Part shown: positions 13,301 to 23,500 of the stretch, piece by piece
How the letters are laid out: every line of letters begins with the position of its first letter
Position numbering within the stretch: position 1 is the first letter of the stretch
Assembly (NCBI RefSeq): GCF_036669915.1
Contig: NC_089319.1
Location: forward strand, 8,960,080 to 9,024,079
DNA length: 64,000 nt
Reading direction: 5' to 3'
From: Pocillopora verrucosa
Taxonomy: Eukaryota; Cnidaria; Anthozoa; Scleractinia; Pocilloporidae
The notes under the pieces: model-generated
The model's database searches: none
The model's input: only the letters and a program-made list of their open reading frames with translations
Told to the model about the DNA's origin: nothing
Position numbers and translations under genes: made by a program

Positions 13301-14469
13301 CCCGAGAAAAACGAGGCTAGGATAGTTAGGATAGAAAATAGTTATTATATTTCAATTCAAATAGAAGGGAAAAATATTTCAATTCAAGCGGAACGGCCGT
13401 GATGATTTACGCCCGTCAAATCTTAAGAACGAGAGCATTTTATCGGCTTCATCATAAATAATCATAAAGCTTTCCCGTAAAGCTATTTGCAAACATTTGT
13501 ATTCTCATCAGCTTCAAGCTGGATAGTTTATTGATATTTTAGGAAGTTAAAACGCAGAATTAATTCTTGGACTGAAAGGGTTAACCACAAGTGAACCAGA
13601 GCGAGGTCTTGTCTTAATCTCCAGTAGCTCGTGTTAACTTAGCCATCAAAAGCCCTTTTTGGTAGGTTGAGGAAATAACCTCGACGACTCAAATAACGAA
13701 AGCACGTTCGCTACGGTTTCAAATTAGTGGCAAAAACATCGTCTTGCTACAAAAAAGTATTTGTTACTGACTTTCTCAGGTATAGATCTAGAATGACGTA
13801 ATCAGTAAAAGCATATCATGCGTGAGAGACGTGTTACAACTTGCCTCGCTGTATATTTGACAAAGATTCAAAGTTTAGTTCTGATTAATGACTCATTGGA
13901 AAGTAATCATTGTTCCTTCGTTTGTTGTGCTTTGTCTAGATGATCTAATTCTGAAAAACCTCAACTTGTTGTGTTTTTGTTTGTTTTTCTCTTTGTCACT
14001 TGTTCTGCAATTTTTTTTGTGATTACTTTGTCAGAAAAACAAATTTCCAGACATAAATCAAAATTGAATCTATCCATATAAACGTATGAAATAAGATGTA
14101 TTCAAATGACAATCAAAGTACGCGATAAAATACGGTCGACTTCCGCAATTGAATATTTCATAGCGAAAATTTTGGGTATTTTGGTATAAGCAATGGTAAT
14201 GGGCCCAGAATTTACTTTATTAAATTCCTATTTAAACTCGTTGTTTATGTTCAAATATAAGAAATTTGAGGCGACTACAACTCTGCCTCGAACACTTGGA
14301 TTTTCGCGATCAAACTTAGTTACTTTCAAAATGCAATGTTCTCAGCGAATGGCTGAGATGCATCCACAACATAAAAAGTTCGATGTAAAAATAACAAAAA
14401 GTGATAACCAACCTAACCTGCCTGGTTTTTTGTTCGTCCAAGCCACAAGCTCAAAGGAACCCTACTGCC

Positions 14470-16340
14470 TTGTAAAGTAATGGGTTCGTGCGAAGATTTT
14501 AGTCACTGTCAAAACACTCGTTACAATATCAGGGTACGTTCATCAAGCACGTCTTGAATAGTAAAGTTGTTGTTAAGTTTGGCAGAAGTCTAATTTTATA
14601 CCTTGATGCAAATTTTACCGCCCCAAGCGATTCTTTTAGTCTCAATTCCCTAACCCCTTAATTCTTTTAATTCTTGCATCTTGTTTCACACCCGACTTTT
14701 TTTTTCACTCCACCCTCAACAACTATCGTCCCACGGGATACTGGTGAGAGGAATGTTTTTCTAAGGAAACTTCAAGACAGGGTGAAAATTCAATAAAACG
14801 TGAACATCTCTCTGTTGTTTGCCAGGGAGACGAAACCCATTCTCAACTTATTCTGGACGATACCAAACTCAGCTGACTTTCAGGGCAGAGAGCACAGTGT
14901 GGAGAATGTTGCCAGAATTCGTGACAATAACAATCCCGGAGAGATTAATAAGATAACAGATGCAAATGCAACACAACTAGCAATAAACTACTCGTAAATC
15001 ATTCTTATTTTATCGCTTGCTTTTGAGAACGAGACAAACTCGTCGCTTTTTGTTACTGGTATTTCTGCCGATATGTCCTGATGCCAACAAAATTGAAAAA
15101 AATAGTAATTCAACGACTACTCTTCTAAAGCAAAAACTTCAACCCAGCCTTACTGTTTTAATGAGGAATAACTGTCTTGTATCCTTTCACTTCTTTATTT
15201 ACGCAATTAATTAAATCATTAATCAATTCATTCCTTCAATCATTTATTAATCAAATGCTCTTTTCGTTCCAAGTTTGAGATCCCTATGTTGGAATAACTA
15301 CGTGCACCCTTAAAGACACAAATGGTGAAGGTTTTCTCGACCCCGCAAACAAAGGTTGTCCAATGTTCAGGTGACGGGCATCGATTGGATGCTTGATTAA
15401 ATGCACAGATAATGTTAACAAAAGCTTATCTGTTAGTAGTTGAAAGCCGAAGCTTACATATAGGTTTCTTTTACCGAAATAATGAGGGTAACATATACAT
15501 TTCCAGCTGTTGTTGTTTATGCTGCAAACTTTTTAAACTTTTATTTATGAAACGACACTTCACTCTCCATACCCATACTTCGTTACCACTGCTCTTTGAG
15601 ATTTTCAGGAAACCAAGATGTTTCGGCTTTTCCAGAAAGGTGACTTTGCCAAGACAAGGTACAGTCGATAAAATTTCGCATCTCATACCTTGGGAGTGCT
15701 ACATTAAAAGCTTTTATAATCTCATCGCTTTATCATGGCAATACTTAGTCCTATTCAGATAATGGCTGCAGATATATAATTGTAATTGCTTTATGAACAC
15801 TACAACGACTTTCCCTATTAAATTCGACGAAAAAACATGGAATAATCAGGCAGATTTTCAGTAAATCTTCGAAAGAGACCGAATGCAATAACAGCGTTAA
15901 AACGCAATATCCTCTTGCCCTCGTCCTCAAAAGGAAAATAGTCTGCAGATGTCCTTACAGACTTGTTCTTATCGTTAATTAAAGGATGAAAAGAATATCA
16001 TGTCCTTCCGATTGCTATAGAGGCCTGTTGAACCGAGTTATTTCCCTGGAGTCTATCTAATTGAGAAACATCAAGATTTCTCTTTCCTTATGCAGTCTTT
16101 CAAGTCCACTTTTAAAGTTGATGACATTTGTCTCTAAAAACCCTTGACTGACATTCCGGTAAAAGAGCTAAATTACAGAACACATGTAATATCCGCATTT
16201 GCATTTTTTCTCAGCTTGATTAAGCACATACTGGCAATCGTGAATTACGATAATTCTGTCGCTGGTAATTAAAAAGAAAACCTTTCCCAGCCTTAAAGTC
16301 TCTGAAACGAATGCGAATCTTTACACAAATAATGAGCTCC
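14470..16340. other. Intergenic region between H relic and G
   Basis: Alignable with 21.65-23.50 kb (between G and E), including GAACGAGACAAACTCGTCGC (15027) and the CCTTTCCCAGCCT(T/C)AAAGTCTCT block next to the tail exon. No coding evidence; open frames are chance. Confidence 0.5.
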
Positions 16341-16353
16341 AAGCAGCCTGAAC

Positions 16354-19300
16354 TCAATCCGAGCCTATGTTTTCAGTTAACATATTCTCGTCATCTCCAG
16401 ATCCTGAGAATGATAAAAGATAAAAATAATAATATCAGTGCCTTTCTCATAAATATTTTCGTAGTGGTCACAACCTCTTTTTTTTTCTCCCTTTCTCGCC
16501 AAATGAAGAGCGCAATAGATCTGCAGGTTAAGCTAAAATTTTCAATGGTAAAATTCTCCTGTACCCAGCGACATCCACTTGATCACTTTCCTGGATAGAA
16601 ATACGAAAAGAAAATTGGATACAAACCTTGATCTTTTGCCCCGCTGCGCCACAAAAGGAACTTTCTAAGTAAGACATAAGACATCATTGCCAACCGGATA
16701 ACAGTAGCCGCTAAGCCAACGGAAATGAACACATACTGGATGGTTTTGGTCGCACCTGAATAAATATATCTTATTAGATGTTTTGATGTATAGTATCGCC
16801 GAGTATTTCTGCGAGTTGTACTGTACGAACAAAAAACTTGTAAATACAAAAAACTTGTAAATACAAACTACGTAAATAAACTTGTAAATACAAACTACGA
16901 GCACAGATACTCAGTGATATTAAACGATCATGTAAAGACAAAATTTTTTTTTTTTGGTTTCATCTCGAGCGTGGGATAACAAACTTAGTATTTGCCTAGC
17001 TTAGCAAAGGCTCTCCGCGCCTCAGTAGCAAGCATGAGACCGTGGAATCTAAAGATCAGTTGTGCTATTCCACATTGAGTTAAATGCAAATTCAAATGCA
17101 TTTATAGAGTGTCATACTCCAATAATTTTCCAGGGCAATTAATTGTTTAACTCTCGATTAAACAACATTATTCCATACTGTTCAGGCTAATTAAAATAAA
17201 ATTAAAAATATATAGGTCTTATAAGGTCTCAGATTTTCTCCTTCGTACCATACTCGTGGAGAAACGACAAAACATATTTCGTCAGTGCCATTTCTCTATT
17301 TATTCAAAGATAATTGTTTTAAAAGGATCTTGACTACTATGTAATTCGTCTCACCTTTCGATGTTGTCTCCCTTGTTGGTGCTTTAGCGGCTGTTGATGT
17401 TTCTACCGTCGTTTTTGCAGTTGTTTCTGCCATTGTTGTTCGTGGTGTTGATGGCGATGTTGACGTTGGTACTGCAATGAAAAATCAAGATGCAGATATT
17501 AGATCAACACTGTAATAAAGATCACTGCGATAAAGTAAGAACTGTCCATGTATTAATGCCAGTAAACTATACCTACTTCTTACGTCGTTAACAAAGCTTT
17601 CCATCTCATGATCACTCACATTGGAGGGTATGCTTTGAATCTTCAATGAGAAAGAAAATAAATGAATAAATAAGTGAATAATGGAAATATTTTTTCTACA
17701 TGTTGGCACAATTTCTCTTCCAAGGGACGCCAAAAGTCGACTTCGGAAGGACCCCGGTTATAAAAAACATCAAATTATTAAACTTTTTTAACTCACCAAT
17801 AGATAAATATTTTCCGGGTAAGTATAGCCATAATGAGAGATATTAATGCTGAGATACGTTTGGTTCTACAAAGAAAATAATAGCAGGAGATAGTTAGGCC
17901 AAAGTCAGTAACATTAGCCCCTTTTAACTCTTTGAACCCTAAGAGTGACCAGCAAAAAAAAATAATAAAAAAAAGATAATAATTAAAAAATAATAATAAT
18001 AGCAGGAGATAGTTAGGCCAAAGTCAGTAACATTAGCCTCTTTTAACTCTTTGAACCCTAAGAGTGACCAGCAAAAAAATAATAATAATAATAAAAAATA
18101 ATAATAATAGCAGCAGATAGTTAGACCAAAGTCAGTAACATTAGCCCCTTTTAACTCTTTGAACCCTAAGAGTGATCAGCAACTAACTTCTCCTTACAAT
18201 GTCATTCCTGAATCAACCATAAAGATCAGGAGAATGAATGAAATGATCACCAACTACAGCTCTTGATTGTAAACCAAATTATCCTAGTCAGTACATTAAA
18301 AAATGTGTAGAGAACAGTATGGAGAATATGCAAGTTGATGTTAGGGTATAAAGGATTAAAAGCCTTCATCTTGATATCTATCTTTTGAGTGATACGTGTG
18401 CTACTTTAAATGGTGCAAAACCAAAATACAAGGAAACCAGTATCTTAGACATTTTGGGAGGTTTTAACAGTAATAGCAGTTCACACTACATTTTACTCTC
18501 CCAATGATAATTTTTGAGAAAGACCGGTACAGTGAGGGTATTCCTGCGAATATAATATACTAGCATATTTTGTGCTCAGTATTTAAAGATTACCTCAACC
18601 CTGGACCAGCCATGGGGAAGAAGCCCAAGGCAGCTGAATGAGAGGACCACGATTCGTGAGGTATGGCCCCAGTAACCAATCAATCAAACCACTACTGCGA
18701 GTAGCTGTAAAAGAGATCGAAGGAATCACTCGTTCTCTTACCTTGGGCAACACAGAGCAAAGTATACCTAGCCGGGAACCGAACCCTAAATTAACCAGGT
18801 AGCCTTTTAAGACGCCATCGGGATCTATCAATGCAACGCAAAATAGATCGGAGACTGTTAGATTCTAGAACGATTAGATTAAGGTCAAGAACCTTTTTTT
18901 TCACAGTGAGTACGTACATATTATAGTAAATTACTAGAAAAAGAACATCAAACGGGTGGATTGGTTTTGTACCACTTCGCGTCTGCTAATTCCAGGCCGA
19001 ATTGGAATATGGCGTGTAGACGGCGAACAAGAGAAATAAATTTCTCTAGACTAAATCTTCTGAGCAAGGAAAAACACCGGCTGAAACCTAAACAATGGGT
19101 GACCCAAGGTTCAAGAAACCAATTTCGGCCATAACTTTTCGTGGGGAAAGCTGAGAAAATGCCAATACTCAAACACATACATTTTTTGGTATCTAGAGGA
19201 AGTGAGTCATGTTTATGTTCACTATCGTAAATGTAGTGAAAGACAAAGAAATTGAGCTGGGTACGCACCTTTTACTGGATTCCAAGACACATTTGCATAC

Positions 19301-21598
19301 CAGTTAACTGTTTTTTCGTATTGTCCAAAGGTTACATTTGGCCTGCTGGATGTTAACTGTTGTTCCGGTAAAAGTGTTCCGTTACTGGCCGTGTCCCCAC
19401 AATCTTGAACGAATATAAAACCAATCATTTACTACCAAAATCCACAGCAAATCAGTTGAATAGAAACTGAATAAATTCCCATTATTTCTTTATCATTGAT
19501 GCAGAATTTATTCCTCTTTAATTTGTTAATAAAAAAGAGAAAGCTTTATCTGTATGAAGCTGTATAAAGTTTTTTACCTTCCTATACTGTTGCAGGAAGA
19601 TAACATAATAACATGAATTAATTATCAGCTACAATTATAGCTAGAACACAGAGTGACTAATTTATATCCGAAGAGCTTATTATTACCACGGGCAAAAATA
19701 GATCTTTTATGGCGCTCTACTGTAGAGACAAGTCCACCGACATCTGTGGAGCAAAATGAAATTCTACTTTTAAAATATATGAAATGATTATAAAATTTAA
19801 CTATAGACCAAAGTTTTAATCTTACATCTGAAAAAAATGTATCAACAGTACTTAATTTTTTGGTTCCTAAAAACTATCAGATATTATATTTTTAAACTAG
19901 TTCCTTTTCTTTTAGCTCCTACAGCACAACCTAACAGTCTTCTGGAAGACTTACATTGTTAGTGTAAACAGCAGATAGAATCGGAGTTCAACAACCGATG
20001 AATAAAAATGAACTGTGTTGATAATCAGAGAAAGAGGACAGTTTCTAAGCTGTTCCTCCTTCACTGGCTTCCAACCAATCCCGGATTACATTGAATATGA
20101 TTGTATTAAATGACAAACAACTCCTCCTGACTGGTTTAGAACCATAAATGCAAAAAAAATGTTTTTGCTGTGATGTCAATTTAGCTATTACTCGTGTCAC
20201 TAATGTTTACTCTCTTGGTAAATCATCTTTTCCCTGTTGGTTTAGAACTGAAGATATGAGAGTAACTGTCTTCCATAATTTTCTAGAATAAAAAAATCGA
20301 ATTTTTTTTTCAAATCTTTCAAAGATTTCCAGGTAATAAAAACATATTTACATGAGACAGAAACATATTGTTCCGTTGCACTTCTTATTCAGCTTTATAA
20401 GTACTGGTTACCTCTCCTCCTCCTTAGACAGTGGTAGCAGGAAAGAGATTGAAATGCCTAAAAAATGCAAAACATAAGGATGAATGTATCTCAGTTAAGT
20501 TTAAAGAATTGCACATAGGCCAGGACCCTTTAGGTTGTAATCTTGAACATTGGGGCGCCTCATTTCAAATTGGTAATGTTTTCCCTAAAGATACCGTCCA
20601 GGTTACAAATTTAGCTTAGGGTCCTTTCATAGTCTCCAGTCGCATATATAAATGTAACAATCAAAAAACCTTTCTAGATCCAAATTTGGTGCCTGTCACA
20701 TTGTCTGACAAAAATGGCATATGTTTCTCACTGAATTTCTTAGAAATAGCATAACGTGGTCAGTGCCTGATTCAAAGAAAGCATATCATGCGTGAAAGAG
20801 ACGTTTTAAAGTATTCTTGTTTGTTTTGCGCTGACAAAGGATTGAAAGTAGAGTGCAAAATTGTTAAGTTTTTAAGATAAGTTCCGATTGATGACTCGTT
20901 AGAATGTAATCCACGTGGTTCTGACACCCTATGGAATCAATACCCATAACTAGTGATATATTGAAATTAGTCTGATATGAAGATAAGAACGTGAACTTAT
21001 TCATTTCTCTCTCTTTCGAAGTTTCCTTGGATTTCTGTACGGAAACCCTGCCGAAATCATTTTCATTTCTATTTGCAGCATTAAGTCCGGCTAAATCTTG
21101 AATTGGTGAAAATGATAAAATATTTAATTACCGCAAACTGTGCTGAAGTCAATCGAATTCTATTACTGTCGACTTCCGCAATCGAATTTTTTAAGGGAAT
21201 ACTCCTAGGTATTTTGATACAATCAACGGTAATTATCGCCTCCTAATTGGTCCAGAATTTACTTTGATAATTTTGTTGTTTGTGTACAAAGATTAGAGAT
21301 TTATGGCGGCCACAACTCTGCATCGGCTTCGTTTTCCTCAGCTCAAATTTAATTACTTTCAAAATTCAACATTCTCAGCCAAAGGCTGATCGCCTTGCAT
21401 CACAATGTACACATTTTTATTTCAATATAACAGAAAGCGATAACTAACCTGGGCTGACTTTGTCAAAGTTTTCCGTTCGTTCAAGCCGCAAACTCGAAGG
21501 CACCGTGTTGTATGGTATTTATCTTGGCTTAAACAATTGATCAATGATCCTGCCATAATAAGTGCTCCTATAGCAACTATAGGGATTCTCGCAGTCAT
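16354..21598 (-). CDS. Receptor G: complete 299-aa FNIII-like receptor with short acidic tail, no TIR
   Basis: Ten exons on the minus strand: 21598-21449, 20457-20412, 19743-19687, 19403-19269, 18824-18742, 17865-17797, 17640-17577, 17471-17355, 16755-16627 and 16403-16354. Together they give 900 nt, 299 residues plus stop, in one open frame. Layout: leader 1-~22; CLRVC (C33, C37) and CYHC (C57, C60); furin-like RHKR (76-79) before S; FNIII-like ectodomain ~85-201 with NVSW, LKGYLV, LCSVLPK and the NQT/NIS sequons; Thr-rich stalk 202-240; membrane helix ~245-268; tail with SGDDE. The membrane segment contains an arginine (TVIRLAMM) where gene E has leucine. The last exon is spliced in phase 1, exactly as TIR exons are elsewhere, but codes only ~15 acidic residues. 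A decoy or co-receptor role is an inference; the exon structure itself is well supported. Confidence 0.8.
16835..16902. repeat. Minisatellite of ACTTGTAAATACAAA units
   Basis: Three imperfect repeats of roughly 15-25 bp in the intron upstream of G's membrane exon. This creates long open frames on the minus strand that are not genes. Confidence 0.7.
16960..17290 (+). mobile_element. Disrupted SINE relic in the stalk/TM intron of G
   Basis: The counterpart of the element in E: CGCGCCTCAGTAGCAAGCATG, then ~120 bp of unrelated A/T-rich sequence, then TCTCAGATTTTCTCCTTCG. The A-box is damaged. Confidence 0.4.
17877..18183. repeat. Three tandem copies of a ~108-119-bp unit in intron 5 of G
   Basis: TAGCAGGAGATAGTTAGGCC starts copies at 17881 and 18000, and a variant starts a third at 18108. 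Each continues through a CCTTTTAACTCTTTGAACCC block and an A/T-rich (AAT)n spacer. The unit is the end of the MITE that follows, so local expansion happened at a transposon end. Confidence 0.85.
18105..18360. mobile_element. MITE-like element in intron 5 of G
   Basis: It runs from TTTTAACTCTTTGAACCCTAAGAG to GGGTATAAAGGATTAAAAG, with imperfect inverted ends. The body has AATGATCACCAACTACA and TATGGAGAATATG. It resembles short TTAA-end elements common in coral DNA. A sister copy lies in E. Confidence 0.55.
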
Positions 21599-21599
21599 G

Positions 21600-23500
21600 G
21601 GATCCTGGAAAGATCTTTGTTATTCCAAAAGACTTGTTATAATTTCAGGGCACGTTCATCAAGCACTTCTTGAGTAGAAAAGTTGAAAAAGCATCATAAA
21701 TCAAGGTCGATTGGAGACTAATTTTCACTCCCATGTGATGCAAATTTTAACCGCACCAAGACATTATTCTCTTGCATCTCGTTTCACACCTGGATAAATC
21801 TGTCATTTTCCATCCCCGAATCGAGCAAAAAATCACACTTCTCAAGCTTATTCAAGTAATAATTTCTTGTCATCGAGAAAATTTGTCAGAGCTGTTGTTA
21901 TAAGTAATTCGAATTTTCCACCTTCAGCATCCATCGTCCTACCGGTGAGAGGAATATTCAATTGTTTAGCAAAAATGGCAAATTTCTTTTTTCAAGAAAC
22001 TTCAAGAAAGGGTGAGAAGTCAACAAAACATGACCATATCTTTGTTGTCCGCCAGGGAAACGGCACCCATCCTCAACTAATTTAGGAAGTTACGAAAGTC
22101 AGCTGACATTTAAGGTAGAGTGCATAGTGAGGAGAACGTTGCCAGGATTCGTGACAATAAATAAAACGCAATAATTAAAACTATTACACAAGCAAACAAA
22201 ACCTGCCACCAACAAAAAACTACTCTTAACTCATTCTTACTTTATCGCTTGCCTTTAAGGACGAGACAAAATCGTTGCTTTTTGTTACTGGTATATCTAT
22301 CGATAGGCACTGGTGCCAAAACAGTAAAAAAATTCAATTCTGCTACGCTTCTAAAGAAAAACGTGAACTGTGAAATAATGACTTTATATGGGGTAACTGT
22401 CCTTTCACTTTTCATTTATTCATTCATTCATTTAATCATCTGATGCTTTTCAAGTTTGACATCCCTTGGTTGAGAAATTCTGCCTGCACCCCTAAAGAAA
22501 CAAATGGTGAAGGTTTTCTCAACCTTCGTTAGCAAACTTTGTCCAACTTTCAGGTGACAGGGATCCATTGGATGCTTGATGAAATGCCCAATTGGTTCGA
22601 CAAATGCCGTCCACATGTTGAATAAATGCGCACATGAAGCATATCTATTTGTAGTTGAAAGCATAAGCTTAAATATAGGTTTCTTCAACCGAAATAATAA
22701 AGATTACATACACATTTCCAGGTGTTGTCGTTGTTTGGGCTGTAAAACCTTTTTAAAAACCTTTGTTCTCGTATATTTCCGAAATGACAATCCCATAGTG
22801 TACTGTTGCAAGTGTCGAGATACAATTCCATCCCCATACTTCGTTACCACTCTCCTTGGGAATAACCAGCAAGATGGTTCGGCTTTTACAGAAAGGTCAG
22901 TTTGCCAAAACAAAGACAAAGTCGACAAAATCCCGCATCCCATTATCCCATTCCTAATCATGGCGACACTTTGTCCTATTCAGATCATGGCTGCAGATAT
23001 AAATTTGCAATTGCTCTGTGATCACTGCAACGACCTTTCCTATTAAATGCTGCGAAAAACATGAATGTAATGTAGATTTTTCTGTAAATGTACCGACAAG
23101 GCCAAATGCAGTAGCAGTAATAAATTCTATGTCTTTGCAGACTTGTTTATATCGTTTAACAAAAGATACAAAGAGTATTATGCCCCTCCGATTGCAATAG
23201 AGGCCATTTGAATTTAAAGCGAGTTCTTTCCCTGAAATCTATCTTATGGACAAAGGATTTTTCTTTCCTTATGTAGTCTTTGAAGTCCTTTTTTTAAAGT
23301 TGATAACACTTCTCCCCCACAAGCCTTCACTGACATTCTGGTGTGCGAGCTCCACCTTTAATATCTGCACTTGATTTTGCACATACCGGCAAATGTGAAG
23401 CAAGATAAGTTTGTCGCTATTAATTTAAAAAACCTTCCCAGCCTCAAAGTCTCTTTAACGAATGCGAATATACAAATGACGAGCTCCTGCCAGCCTACAC
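21600..23500. other. Intergenic region between G and E
   Basis: The copy of the preceding interval. It holds G's upstream element (21781-21797). The several 60-156-codon open frames have no splice support and are not kept in the sister copy. No TIR remnant is visible, which supports E and G truly lacking TIR. Confidence 0.5.
21781..21797 (-). promoter_or_regulatory. Conserved upstream element with T-box half-site, receptor G
   Basis: GTTTCACACCTGGATAAA on the plus strand, about 185-200 bp upstream of G's ATG and preceded by GCATCTC as in A and B. The half-site is perfect. Confidence 0.35.

Larger units (their letters stand above)
9250..13790. other. Gene-poor stretch where H's ectodomain exons are missing
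   Basis: It contains the foldback element (11902-12543) and the hairpin (13252-13300). A 72-codon minus-strand frame at 11685-11467 with a CPNC motif is the only mildly coding-like piece; I do not recognise it. No splice-bounded exon matching the receptor ectodomain was found. Confidence 0.4.
6943..14465 (-). pseudogene. Receptor H relic: decayed unit with only exon 1 end, TM exon and tail exon left
   Basis: Three pieces line up in order on the minus strand with gene G. (1) At about 14465-14418 there is the 3' half of a signal-peptide exon with its donor, lacking the start and leader. (2) At 9073-8943 there is a transmembrane exon with intact AG/GT borders, but it is 131 nt long instead of a multiple of three; the frame breaks near 9036, after VLISVG, and resumes with a hydrophobic stretch and RKF. 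(3) At about 7050-6943 there is sequence matching the acidic tail exon and its flank, with the acceptor AG changed to AA. Intron 1 (about 13.8-14.4 kb) and the region upstream of exon 1 (14.5-15.9 kb) also match gene G. I found no ectodomain exons between 9.1 and 13.8 kb. This is a dead copy of the E/G (TIR-less) type. Confidence 0.6.
13800..20750. repeat. Left copy of a ~7.1-kb tandem unit (receptor G)
   Basis: G's exons sit about 7.0-7.25 kb from the matching exons of E (exon 4: 19269 vs 26330; tail exon: 16354 vs 23501), and H's exon 1 relic sits ~7.03 kb from G's exon 1. Introns and intergenic sequence also match over long stretches. Borders are approximate and the divergence is clearly higher than in the A/B duplication. 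Confidence 0.65.

Noticed and set aside
22576-23046. 156-codon plus-strand frame between G and E
   Set aside because: Not kept in the homologous interval 15.4-15.8 kb, where the frame is broken and shorter.
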